Below, piece after piece: positions 18,746 to 30,331 of a DNA stretch of 64,000 nt (positions within the stretch are counted from its first letter, which is position 1; each line of letters starts with the position of its first letter). The notes beneath the pieces are model-generated. The model searched no databases and had not been told where the DNA came from. It worked only from the letters and a program-made list of their open reading frames with translations. Both the position numbers and the translations under genes were made by a program. The stretch is from Musa acuminata AAA Group (Eukaryota; Streptophyta; Magnoliopsida; Zingiberales; Musaceae), in the NCBI RefSeq assembly GCF_036884655.1, contig NC_088355.1, positions 22,918,501-22,982,500 of the forward strand. Direction: 5' to 3'.

Positions 18746-20205
18746 CAACAAGGATATTCTGTCTCAACAAACTCATGTCCCAACAAACCTCTCTAGCCAG
18801 GCTACTCCAACAAGTACTATCCAGGATATTGTGCTACAACAATCTTATCGTGCTTCAACAAACCCTGACAATCAAGACCACATGATTCAAGGTACTTTAA
18901 AGTTTAAAAATCTGCAAGCTGTAGATGAAGTGGATAAATATATGAATAAAGCCATAAAAGGTAAGGATATTGTGCGGGAGGAAAATACAAATCCGAAGGA
19001 TAAGAAAAAGGATGGTACAGTCCATCCAAACTCGTAGGATGAATACCTTACCACCTTTTCATTTGTTTATTACTAATGAAGATAACATGCTGGAATGTTC
19101 GCAGACTTAATAAGCCAGAGAAATGTCGGTAGCTCAACAGAATAATCAAGTCTACTACATGTGATATTGTTATTCTAGTGGAAACAAAAATTAAACAATC
19201 GCGAGTTCAAGCTCAAAAGAATTTAATATGGTCGGATGGAGAACTGTTTACCAATGACTCAAATGAAACTTTTGGTAGAATATGGGTCTTATGGCATCCT
19301 AACTCTATTAATGCTTGGTTTATTTCTACTACTGATCAATTCATTCATCTTAAGGTAGATGACAAAAAGAATGGCTGTCGATTCAATTTCACTGGTATAT
19401 ATGCCTCAAAAAGTATGCAAGAAAGAAATACTCTTTGGTCTGACCTGACTTATATTGTAAATTGCTGTCTCAATGTACCTTGGATTATTCTTGGAGACTT
19501 TAATACTGTTCGGTACACAAATGAAAAAGAGGGGGGTAGACAACTTTCAGAAAGCCAGCTTCAAAGTTTTAATGATTACATTGACACTACAGCATTGTTT
19601 GATATGAAATCTGTGGGTAATTGGCTCTCCTGGAGTAATCAAGGTGCTGCTAACAGAAAAATAATGGCTCGACTTGATAGGTGTTTGATTAATCATCAAT
19701 GGTTAACAGTTTACCCAGATTCCCTTCTTGAGTATAGAGCTCCTTTGTTTTTTACCATTCTTTAATGTATATACACGCCGACAAAGCGACTCCAAGAGGC
19801 AAGAAACCGTTTAGATTCTTTAACATGTGGAGTACTCATCCTCAATTTCTTAATGTTATCAGATCTGCTTGGAATGTTCATGTGCATGGATCCCCCCCTT
19901 ATATCTTATGTCAAAAGCTCAAAGCCTGTAAAGTAGCACTAAAGGAGTGGAATACAAATACCTTTGGCAATATTACCACCAGAGTTCAATTTTGCAGAAA
20001 GGAACTAATGTCATTGCAACATGAGCTGCAACTTCAGCCAAATGATGAGAATATTATCTACAAAGAGACAGAAGCCAGAAATAACTTCATGCAAGCCTTA
20101 AAATAGGAGGAAAGTTTTGCAAAGCAGAAGTCTCGACAGCATTGGCTTACACTAGGGGATTCCAATACTAAATTTTTCTATGCTTCAATTGCTACTCGAA
20201 GGGTA
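18746..20205 (+). pseudogene. LINE ORF1 end and ORF2 endonuclease (plus strand)
   Basis: 18746-19037 is the ORF1 tail (DEVDKYMNKAIKGKDIV). 19178-19765 is the endonuclease-exonuclease-phosphatase domain that nicks target DNA: VETKI holds the catalytic glutamate, IILGDFNTV the aspartate and asparagine, and NWLSWSN and ARLDRCLI follow. The C-terminal D-H-S motif seen at 61479-61730 is lost by a frameshift (APLFFTIL). 19765-20106 is the linker towards RT. It stops at ASIATRR, where gypsy leader sequence begins. It meets the minus-strand LINE head to head at about 18745. Confidence 0.83.
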
Positions 20206-20448
20206 CCACCAATGAAATTAGGTTCACCAAGCTTTCATTACGCTACTTTGATTTGATATCCCCGATCAATCCTTTCATCCCATTTAATTAATCAGAAACA
20301 ATTGAAATAGGAGGACCAAATTGCCTCATCATCTTTGATTCCTAAAATGCGTCAAAGAAAATTTCCACCAATCATTATAGTTCACTTGACCTCAATATAT
20401 TTTGCACATCAACATATCAAATATTTCAGTGATCCTCAAACCATGCTC
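20206..20448 (-). mobile_element. Chromovirus 5' leader fragment
   Basis: Matches 25755-25948 closely (for example TATTTTGCACATCAACATATCAA). On the minus strand it is the start of the internal region downstream of the LTR at 20461. Confidence 0.7.
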
Positions 20449-20456
20449 TAATACCA
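20443..20456 (-). other. Decayed primer-binding site
   Basis: On the minus strand TGGTATTAGAGCAT, with one change from the standard TGGTATCAGAGC. It lies 4-5 bases from the LTR end TTGACA. Confidence 0.65.
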
Positions 20457-20460
20457 CCTT

Positions 20461-23400
20461 TGTCAAGCCCCTCAAAAATATCGATAATATTAAAATCTAT
20501 CAACACAAATCCATCCAGGATCCAATCATACATTTGAGGTCACTAAGAAAACATTCTGATAAAAATTTCACCTCTATAATCTACAAATTTATAAACCCTG
20601 TGCAGTTCATAAACATACAACACATCATTCGATGATTCATAAAATCTGAACCCAACTCACCAAAATAATAACCACAACATAAATTCACAAGTATGCAATT
20701 CTATACAATCACAAAACCAATGTTTACCATAAGTTCATATCATTACACGAATGAAACTTAACATTCTAGAATCCTAGACATGAGAGGTCCTTTAATCTTA
20801 TACAAAATCCACAAGTTTAGATTCATCGTCAACATTTCATTAGATGCAGAGTGTGCTTATACAACAAAAACATATATACTAATAAAGATCTGCCCAAAAT
20901 CTTTTAGCTTTCCACTGCCTCAGCCCAATCTTAACATTTAAGCAAGCGACAAGCTATCCTGAAAAATTTATACAACAACGAGGTGAGAATATAAAGCTCA
21001 GCAAGTGACTAACATATCCATGTCAAAAGAGGAAAATTTCCAAAGAGATAAAGTTTCAAAATGCAAGGCAGAATATAAGAATTCATAAACGTAATATCAT
21101 TAGGTGCAGAATCACAATTGTCATTTCAATCTTACATATTTGGTTAATAACAGATGGGGCATAGAGTAATTGGAGCATATCAACCACGAATGAAACGTTT
21201 CGGAGCATATCAATAACAAATTAAACATTTCGGAGCTTATCAATGACGTATGAAATGTTCCGGAGCATATCAACGACGTATGGAACATTTCGAAGCATAT
21301 CAACAATAAATGAAACATTTCGGAGCTTATCAATGGCGTATGAAATGTTTCGGAGCATATCAATGGCGTATGGAACATTTCGAAGCATATCAACGATGAA
21401 TGAAACATTTCGGAGCATATAAATAACAAATGAAATGTTTCGGAGCTTATCAATGGCGTATGAAATGTTCTGGAGCATATCAATGGCGTATGGAACATTT
21501 CGGAGCATATCAATAACAAATACCAAACAGAAGCTCAAACGTCGTCTTTGACGTTGCATTCATATCATCCTTATGCAAAGCATGTACAGAAACACAAAAC
21601 CAAAGCTCTGGATATCATATCTAACATACAGAAGGTGAAGTGGGACCATAACATAATATGGTACATCCATTTCTGAATGACCACCAAACATAAGTCTCCC
21701 ACGTCTGGGAGGTCTCCCACGTTTGGTAGCTCCATCCACCCACGTCTGAGTGAAGTCATAGGGGCTAGCAGAGCATCTCAGGCTCTATGCATAACTCCCT
21801 TCACCATTTCTGGCGAAGGTTCACAATATCCCACAAACACCAGAGTACAAAAGGATAGTATGAATAATAAATAGCACATATCGGAAGCACACGCGGAAAA
21901 ACAAAATGTACATGTGCCTTTACGAGTCAATCCGAAGTAAGCAATAATCTTTCACAATTATATTCAGATTTGAAAGGAATTGAAAGCAAGGGCACATAAG
22001 GAATCCAAGCAATCACATACAACTCAATTCAAATAAGAAGGTTAGAGAAATTCGATATCCAAAGGAATGAAACTAGAATAGACACACATCGGAAGCGAAT
22101 GCGGAACAATGGGTTATACATGTGCCTATATAAGTCAATGTGATATAACATAAACGTTACACAATATGTTCAGGAATGGTAATAATTTATAGACAAGAGC
22201 AAACGAGAATTCAAATATTAATATAAGCCACAATTGAGTGAAGGGAATTGAACAAAATCTATTTCCAAACGAACGAAAACAAAAGATACGAAATCGATCA
22301 AAGCTCGATTTCTGATAGAATTCGAGAGGCTCATTAGATAAATACTTCAGATTGCAATTATGCTCCAATACCCTCAAGAAGGCTATTGTCGAAAGATATA
22401 TCAATCTATTTTCTATTGAAACAAGTTTCATACGAATCATGGTTTCCAACAAGGAGTTACCTTTGATTTGGTAACACAAGGTCAAAAACAAATTCACTGT
22501 TTTGTAGAATTCATAGGGTCAGATTCAACAGATAATAGGGTAGGCATTTGAATTCCAAATTTTTCAATCTATATGTCAACGAAGGTAGAGAGGCTTAAAC
22601 GGTGGGATTTGTAATTTTATGCATTTTATAGTTTAGTCCTTGTATTGTTATATTTACGATTAGGTCCTTAGGGTTTACATATAGGTCCTCAAAACTTTTT
22701 TTTTTGTTGAACAAATCTCCTAAATCTTATGAATAAGTTCCCAGATTCATACTTTGGCTCTTTTATCAAATTTAAAATAGATACTTACATTATAACTAGA
22801 AACTTATACGAAAATTTCGATAATGAGGAATGTTACAAGTATGAACAATAACATTGACACATATCAGAAGCACATGCGGAACAACGAAGATATGCATGTG
22901 CCTTTATCAAACAAAGAAATACAAACAAAGCATTACATAATAAATTTCAGTTATACAATAATTTCAGGATGAACAATACAAGAACTTCAAAGGACTAATA
23001 TAAAGCTCAATTTAAGAAGAATTTAGTAGAAATCATATTTCCAATAGAATGAAAATTGAATAGGCAAAACCCAACAAAGTTTTCAATTATGATAGAATTT
23101 GAATGGTATATTTCTTGAATTGTTTGAGTGACCAAACATGCTCCAAATCACTAAAAATAGGTATCATTGGAAAGCTGTACAATCTAGTTTCAGATTAACT
23201 CAGATTTATAATTTTTTGAGTTCTTAAAAGGAAGTTACAACAAATAGAGTAAAGGAAGGTCATTATTGATCATCCCTGTATTGCAGACTTGATAGAGTCA
23301 ATTTAAACAGATGTTCCAGAAGGCAAACATACTTCAAAATTTCCAACCATGTGTCAAAAGAAAGATATGTGAATTTAGTTTCCAAAGAACTAAGCTTTGT

Positions 23401-24261
23401 ATAATTCAGAATTTTTTCTAGAGTGTTATGAGCAATTTAGTAACAGAAGGTCAGAAATTTTAGTCCCTATTTTGTAGAATCTGTAGGGTTAATTAAAATA
23501 GAAGTCTTTGTAGGCATTTAAACTCCAAATCATTAAATCTCAGTGTCAAAATAAAGATATTTGAGTCTACTTTCAAATGGATTAAGTTTTGCCTAAATCA
23601 GAGTTTAGTGCTAAAAGTTAGATCCAAAACAATGTATAGAAGTCAGATTACCGAAAAATTTCAGATTCATGACTTTGTATCAAAAAGAAAGAAAGATTTG
23701 GTACTAAGCTGAAATCTTTTGAATTATGTAGAATTGAAAGGAAAACCGAGATTAGGAATTCTGTAGGAAGATGTTAGAACACTTGCCTTAGATGAGTTTG
23801 ATTCCCAAATATAGGGAGTTGATGCAAAACCTCAAACAAAGTTTCCTCTTCTTCTTCTTCTCCTTCTTCTTCTTCGTCTCCTCTTCTTCTTCTTCTCCTC
23901 AAACTAACGTGGGCTGCAAAGTTTCTTTTTGATGATGCCTTAGATTACTTAGGTTTTGGCTCATGCTAAAATATTGAGGTGGCAAGCATCCATGAGGGTT
24001 TAGGTGTCAATCTTTAAAATAAATGCAAGTGGCTCATCCTTGTTAATGACACATATCCTCCATTTTATTTTATTTTATTTTTATTTAATCAATTCTGAAT
24101 ATTCTATAAATCATATCAAAATTTTAATATTTACTCTTAGGTCCTTAGCCATAAACTTTAATATAATATTATTTAATAAAAGAATTATTAAATAATCCTC
24201 ATATTTACAAACAAGCATTTACTAATTTTTTTTTTTTTTTTTGTAAACGGGGGTTGTTACA
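20461..24261 (-). repeat. Chromovirus LTR, expanded copy (3.8 kb)
   Basis: On the minus strand it starts TGTAACAACCCCC at 24261 and ends GGGGCTTGACA at 20461. It is longer than its partner (2555 bp at 25969-28523), mainly because a block starting near CACATATCGGAAGCACA is present three times (about 21875, 22085 and 22858) and a 30-bp array is expanded. It contains a CTT-rich microsatellite (23845-23905) and a Pol II-like pyrimidine-rich stretch. Frames inside (such as 22135-22497) show no domain. Confidence 0.75.
21172..21528. repeat. 30-bp minisatellite inside chromovirus LTR
   Basis: Eleven full units plus a partial twelfth of GGAGCATATCAATGGCGTAT followed by GAAATGTTTC. Units alternate between variants (GGAGCT, GAAGCA), suggesting block duplication. 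The partner LTR has only three or four decayed units at about 26695-26800. Because the unit is 30 bp, it opens long minus-strand frames that are not genes. Confidence 0.92.
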
Positions 24262-24284
24262 CTCTCGCCTCCTTAAAAGAAAAT
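24262..24284 (-). other. Polypurine tract of the chromovirus
   Basis: On the minus strand TCTTTTAAGGAGGCGAGAG ends directly at the LTR start TGTAACA. Confidence 0.75.
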
Positions 24285-24537
24285 TTAGTCCTCTAAATTT
24301 GTCATACCTCTTTCGACGAAAAGATGAGGATAAGCTTTCTTCATTTCTTCCTCTAGCTCCCAGGTCGTTTCATTTGTAGAATGATGCTTCCAAATTACTT
24401 TAACCAGAGAAATAATTCTATTTCTTAAGATCTTCTCTTTTTTATCAATAATCCGAATGGGCTCTTCCTTGTAAAATAAGTCTTTCTCAATCACAATCGG
24501 CTTATACTCAATGACATGAGAGGGATCAGGTATATAC
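24285..24537 (-). pseudogene. Chromodomain remnant of the chromovirus
   Basis: On the minus strand: IRIIDKKEKILRNRIISLVK, then VIWKHHSTNETTWELEEEMK and AYPHLF. The aromatic and acidic pattern (VIW, TTWELE) is the C-terminal chromodomain of Tekay/Del-like gypsy elements. It is separated from the integrase core by an inserted copia LTR fragment; the segment that should link them is gone. Confidence 0.85.
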
Positions 24538-24640
24538 TGTTAGGATCAGAGCAGCACTAAGAGGGGGGGGTGAATTAGTGCAGCGGATTAAAACTTCAGT
24601 TTTAGAAAATCTTTCGTACGATAAGAACGGAACTTGAAAA
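24538..24640 (-). repeat. 103-bp copia LTR end inside the integrase gene
   Basis: Begins TGTTAGGATCAGAGCAGCAC with the G8 tract and follows the LTR type A to GGAACTTGAAAA. No other LTR part is present. It sits exactly where about half of integrase is missing. Confidence 0.85.
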
Positions 24641-25542
24641 CTATTATTATAAGTGAACTCAATAAGAGAAATATCTTTATCTCATTCACCTCTCCAATCC
24701 ATAACATAGGCTCTAAGCAAATCCTCATGTACTTGAATTGTTCTTTTAGATTGACCATCGGTCTGAGGGTGATAGGCAGTGCTAAACTTTACTTTGGTGC
24801 CCATAGAATCTTGTAATCTCCTCCACAATCTAGAAAGAAATCTAGAGTCTCTATCCGAGATAATTTCCTTCGGGACATCAAGAAGTGTTACTATTTCATT
24901 AACATACAAATCTGCAAGCTTATCAAGAGAATAAGTCATATTGATTGGTAAGAAATGTGTAGATTTGGTTAACCTATCAATAATGACCCAAATAGCATCG
25001 TGCTTTCTAGAGGTTCTGGGTAAGCCTGAAACAAAGTCCATAGTAATGCATTCCCATTTTCATTCAGGAATATCTAAGGGCTGTAACAAACCTCCATGTC
25101 TTTGGTGTTCTGCTTTGATTTGCTAACAAGTCAAACACCTTGAAACATATATTGCAATCTCCTTCTTCATGCCTTTCCAACAATAATGACTTTGGAGATC
25201 TCTGTACATTTTTGTGCTACCAGGATGCATAGTGTACTTTGAATTGTGACCTTTGTTCAAGATTTGGTTCTTGATATCTAAGTCATTTGGAACACATATT
25301 CTATCCCCAAATCTCAATAGGCCATCATCTGAAATTTGAAAATTCAACTTCAATCCCTTTTGAACTTCATTCCTCAAGTATATTAAATGTGGATCTCGTA
25401 GTTGTCCTTCTTTAATTTGTTGAATGAGATCAGTTTGCACCTGGATAGAGGCCATCAACATTATTGCGTCATTTATGGTGACTTTCCTTTTCAAATCCAA
25501 ATGTCTTGACCCTCTTGTTATCACATTCTGATTCATTTCCAA
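24641..25542 (-). pseudogene. Chromovirus integrase remnant
   Basis: 25123-25542 includes HPGSTKMYRDLQSHYCWKGM and VSRCLTC, the zinc-binding domain that grips element ends. 24682-25041 is the catalytic core: MDFVSGLPRTSRKHDAIWVI has the first aspartate, IISDRDSRFLSRLWR the second, and [20 protein letters not shown] the region with the glutamate (here ...QSKRTI). A stop separates the two parts near 25122. The core is cut at MDWRGE. Upstream RT, RNase H, protease and gag are all missing. Confidence 0.88.
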
Positions 25543-25948
25543 TTATATTTTTATTGGTAAACTTGTCCTTATCATTCTTGCCACTGATCTCCAAAAATTC
25601 TTTTCATTGTTCCCATTAATAATCAACCTCTACTTCCAATATTAGGTGGCAAAAGAAATCTTTTGATCATCAGAATAATTTTGTATATCAAATATATTTT
25701 CCATTTTTCTACTACCAATGGATTAGGTGGACAATGCTTCTGTTGCGCCACTCTGATTCAATATCCCCGATCATCATCCCTTTCATCTCACTTAATTAAT
25801 CAAAACCAGATGAAGTAGGAGAACCAAACCTCCTCGTCCTCCTAGATTCCTAAAAGACATCAAAGAAAATTTCTACCAATCACTATATTTCACTAGACCT
25901 CAATATATTTTGCACGTCAACATATCAAATATTTCAGTGATCCTCAAA
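25543..25948 (-). mobile_element. Chromovirus internal remnant and leader
   Basis: 25543-25740 has no clear domain. From about 25750 it is the 5' leader, matching 20206-20448. Integrase is joined almost directly to the leader, so about 3-4 kb of gag-pol is absent. Confidence 0.65.
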
Positions 25949-25964
25949 CCATGCTCTGATACCA
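25949..25964 (-). other. Primer-binding site of the chromovirus
   Basis: On the minus strand TGGTATCAGAGCATGG; standard initiator methionine tRNA match, five bases from the LTR end. Confidence 0.85.
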
Positions 25965-25968
25965 ACTC

Positions 25969-28523
25969 TATCATGCCCCCCCCGAATTATCACATTCGGG
26001 AAGTGTGACCATGTCTAAAATCAATAATATTATAATTCATCATCAATTCAATCCAGGATCCAATCTAACAATTTGAGGATACTAAGAATCATTCAAAAAT
26101 CAATATTCACAATTCATAAATAAGTACATTACATAAACCATAATCCACTTCACTCAAAGATTCACAAAATCCAAAGGCAACTCAACTAAACATCATCCAT
26201 AACATAAATCCATAATCATAGAAGTATATACAATCACAAAAAGATAATTATTTACCATGAGTTCTTAACCTTATACAACTTAAACTTATCATTCCATACA
26301 CATGAGCGGTCCTTTAAAATTTTACGACACATAAGTATCAACAGATCCTTAACATTACATCAGAAGTAAAGTATATTATACAACAAAAACCTATCATCCA
26401 ATAAAGATTAGCTCAAAAATCTTCTAGCTTTTCACTGCTTTAACCCAATTTTAGCTTTTCAGTGCGTGACAAGCTACCCTGAAAAATTTATATAGCAACA
26501 GGGTGAGCATAAAGAGCTCAGCAAGCATCTAACATATCCATGGCGATAGGAGAAGTTCAAGCAGGCTTAGTATCAAGATACAAAGGTAGAAATATAAGTG
26601 TTCATTTGAAGTCATCTCATTTGATATAAAATCACAAAGGTTTACCTCATTCAAAAACAGGCATTAGACATAACAAAAGGAGGAAGGAAATAGGAGCATT
26701 TCATTGGCAAAAGAAGCATTTAGGCATGTATCAAATGGCACATGAAGCATTTAGGCGCATATCAAAGGCATAAGAGTGTTTGGGGGCATAATAATGACAA
26801 ACGAAATACTTCAAAGTATAACAAGTGAACCGAATAATAAACACAAGCTGTATGTCATTTTTGATGTAGCATGCATTCCATTTTTATCCAAAGCATAGTA
26901 TGAACTCATAAACAAAGCTTTGGATATCATATCAATAAACATAGAGGGTGCTGTGGGACCACATATATAATGTGATTCATCCATTTCTGGATGACCACCA
27001 AGCATAAGTCTCCCACGTCTCGGAGCTCCATCCACCCACGTATGAATAAAGTCAATGGGGCCGGCAGAGCAATCGCGGACTCTAAGCATAACTCCCTTTA
27101 CCATTTCTGGCAAAGGTTCACAATATCCCACAAGACACCAGAGTACAAAAGGATAGTATGAACAATAACATTGACACATATCAGAAGCACATGCGGAACA
27201 ACGAAGATGTGCATGTGCCTTTATCAAACAAGGAAATGCAAACAAAGCATTACATAATAAATTTCAGTTATACAATAATTTCAGGATAAACAATACAAGA
27301 ACTTCAAAGGACTAATATAAAGCTCAATTTAAGAAGAATTTAGTAGAAATCATATTTCCAATAAGATGAAAATTGAATAGGCAAAACCCAACAAAATTTT
27401 CAATTATGACAAAATTTGAATGGTATATTTCCTGAATTGTTTGAGTGACCAAACATGCTCCAAATCACTAAAAATAGATTTAATTGGAAATCTGTATCAA
27501 TCTAGTTTTAGATGAACTCAGATTTATAATTTTTTGACTTCCTAACAGGAAGTTACAACAAATAGAGTAAAGGAAGGATAGAATTGATCATCCCTATTTT
27601 GCAGATTTGATAGAGTCAATTTAAATAGATGTTTCAGAAGGCCAACATACTTCAAAATTTCCAACTATGTGTTAAATGGAAGATATGCAAATCTAGTTTC
27701 CAAAGAACTAAGCTTTTATAATTCAAAATTTTCTCTAGAGAGTTATGAGCAATTTAGTAACAGAAGGTCAGAAATTTTAGTCCCTATTTCGCAGAATCTA
27801 TAGGGTTAATTAAAACAGAAGTCTTAGTAGGTATTTAAACTCCAAATCATTCAATCTCAGTGTCAAAATAAAGATATTTGAGTCTACTTTCAAATGGATT
27901 AAGTTTTTCCTAAATAAGAGTTTAGTGCTAAAAGTTAGATCCAAAACAATATAAAGAAGTCAGATTACCGAAAATTTTCAGATTCATGACTTTGTATCAA
28001 AAAGAAAGAAAGGTTTGGTACTAAGCTGAAATCTTTTGAATTATGAAGAATGGAAAGGAAAATAGAGATTAGGAATTTTGTAGGAAGAGGTTAGAACACT
28101 TGCCTTAGATGAGTTTGATTCTCAAATATAGGGAGTTGATGCAAAACCTCAAACAAAGTTTCCTCTTCTTCTTTTTCTCCTTCTTCTTCTTCTTCTTCTC
28201 TTCTTCTTCTTCTCCCCAAACTAACATTGGCTGTAAAGTTTCTTTTTAATGGTGCCTTAAATTACTTATGTTTTGGCTCATGCTAAAATAGTGAGGTGGC
28301 TCATCCTTGTTAATGACACATGTCCTCCATTTTATTTTATTTTATTTTTATTTACTCAATTCTGAATATTCTATAAATCATATCAAAATTTTAATATTTA
28401 CTCTTAGGTCCTTAGCCATAAACTTTAATATAATATTATTTAATAAAAAAAATTATTAAATAATCCTCATATTTACAAACAAGCATTTACTAATTTTTTT
28501 TTTTTAAATGGGGGATGTTACAC
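25969..28523 (-). repeat. Chromovirus 5' LTR (2.55 kb)
   Basis: On the minus strand it starts TGTAACATCCCCC at 28523 and ends near GGGGCATGATA at 25969. 27150-28520 matches 22830-24261 almost base for base over 1.3 kb. It contains a CTT microsatellite (28162-28215). The ORF-like stretch 26811-27245 has no recognisable domain and overlaps a segment also found at 21660-21850 in decayed form. Confidence 0.78.
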
Positions 28524-29442
28524 TACCACCTATTCTGGTGGTGCCACCGACTACACTATTTCAGCTCACTAGTTGGGCTTCAAACTTGGCCCAAACAAGT
28601 CCAAATTTGGGCCCAATTGATCCCTACTTGGGTTAAGCTATTACAAATTCGGGCTCACTGCAAACTACGAATTTAAAGGCATTTCCTAAGCTATTAAAAA
28701 TTCCGTAAGTCAAGACTTTTTCCGGCGAGCTTCCGGCGAACTTCCAACGGTCTTCCGATGAACTCTGAGAAACCATTCTGTGGACTCTCGGCAAGCTCCT
28801 AGACTTTACGATTTGATCTTGGCGAGTACTAACGAGCTTCTTCGATAAGCTCCGATCTTTCTCGGCAAGCTGCGCGAACTTCCAACGAACCTTCCAGCAA
28901 GCTTCCGAAAAACCCATCGGCAAGCTCCCTACTCATTCTCGGCTAGTTCCGGCAGCAATCCCGATGAACCTTCGTACTTCCATCGAACTTTGGAACTCGC
29001 AACAAATCCTTCGCGCTTGACTCCGACACTTTGTTTCACTTTATGTCTTCATCATTATCATAATTAATCCTGCACACACAAGCCAAAACTCTACTCCGAT
29101 CTAGACAATTATTACAACGCGAATTGACATTCTGTTGCCCAACACGTCATTGGTTGGTGCTTCGTTCGATTCTTCAACACATCGTCCTCTCTTGCGGCTT
29201 GTTGCCCAATTGGCGATTGACCTCCGCAACCCCGATATCCTTGGCGCAATTTCGCTCTTGGCCCGATGCCCGACGTCCGAAGCCTTCTGCCATCCAATAT
29301 CCTAACGTGATCTCCTCCGGCGCAACATCAATTCCTCCTGCGTTAACTATCTAATCTTGATCGAGTAGACCTGCATCACTCAAAATGTAGTTAAACATCT
29401 AAACACAATCAATTAGTTTCATCATCAAAATTCGAGATTCAA
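28524..29442 (-). repeat. Copia LTR type A fragment
   Basis: Carries CCGACTACACTATTTCAGC, the CTTCCG-rich region (28690-28990) and the LTR start on the minus strand (TATTGAATCTCG, with TG changed to TA). The half towards the PBS is missing. It joins the chromovirus LTR on the left and gypsy pol on the right. Confidence 0.8.
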
Positions 29443-30331
29443 TAGTGTTAGCACCGGCGTCGTCGTCATGGCTACCTTAAGTTTGTCGAAGGCAACGGAG
29501 GCTCTGTCCAACCATTGGAAGACATCTTTTTCCAGTAAGAAAGTAAGTGGTGCATTGATCTTTCCATAGTTTTTCACGAACTTACGGTAGTAGCCTATTA
29601 AACCCAGAAAGCCATGTAGTAATTTTATGTTCCTCGGGGTAGGCCAGTTTTACAATGCTTCAATTTTGAAGGGGTCCACCGTCACATCATCCTCTGATAT
29701 GATATGCCCAAGATATTTCAACTTTTGTTGAAGAAAGTAAAAATTCGTAGTGGCCGTTGTGTGTTCGAAATGTGGTTTTCGGTATGACTTCTTCATACAC
29801 TCGTATTTGATAATACCCGGATCGAAGGTCCAGCTTTGTGAAAATTTGTGCTCCCTTTCATCTCGCAATTCATCTACTACTAGAATAGGGTATTTATCCT
29901 TGATGGTTATGCAATTGAGAGCTCGGTAATCAACGCATATTCGCCATGTTCCGTCCTTCTTGCGTACAAGTAGCACCGGTGAATAGTAGAGGTTGTAACT
30001 TGGTCGAATAACTCCTGTTTCAAGCATCTCTTTTACAATCCTTTCTATTTCATCCTTCTGGAGATGTGGATACTGATATGGTTGAGTATTTGTTGGAGAT
30101 TTGACTAAAAAAATTATTATACAATGATCATACCGACGAGTAAGAGGTAGGTTGTGCGGCTCGTCAAATATATCTGAAAATTCAGCAAGCAAAGGAAATA
30201 GGTTTGGATCCTCAAATTCTATCGGCTCTCCTTTAATTTGTTGCTCAAGTTGTACCAAAAAGCCCCTACATGCTTTATGCAAAACCTTCTCCATTTGATG
30301 TGTGCAAATCATCGTTACGTCGCCCACACGT
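29443..30331 (-). pseudogene. Gypsy pol remnant (copy 2)
   Basis: 29650-30327 reads from GDVTMICTHQMEKVLHKACR through LAEFSDIFDEPHNLPL and SPVLLVRKKDGTWRICVDYR to [10 protein letters not shown], the region before RT and the RT fingers. It then continues out of frame until [13 protein letters not shown]. The palm block with Y-x-D-D is deleted at the same point as in copies 1 and 3. 29443-29650 reads [17 protein letters not shown] and [13 protein letters not shown], then stops at the LTR fragment. It keeps an ACGAG codon (arginine) where copies 1 and 3 have ATGAG. Confidence 0.88.

Noticed and set aside
17648..20205. Twin-primed (5'-inverted) single LINE
   Set aside because: Both arms contain the same ~270-bp linker segment, so at least two copies are involved.
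21121..21559. Minus-strand frames of 112 and 132 residues
   Set aside because: Translation of the 30-bp minisatellite.
22135..22497. 120-residue frame with hydrophobic stretches
   Set aside because: It sits in an LTR-internal repeat block, is AT-rich, and is not kept in the partner LTR.
26811..27245. 144-residue minus-strand frame (FPCLIKAHAHLRCSACASDM)
   Set aside because: It lies within a chromovirus LTR; the matching part of the other LTR (21660-21900) is not open. No family recognised.
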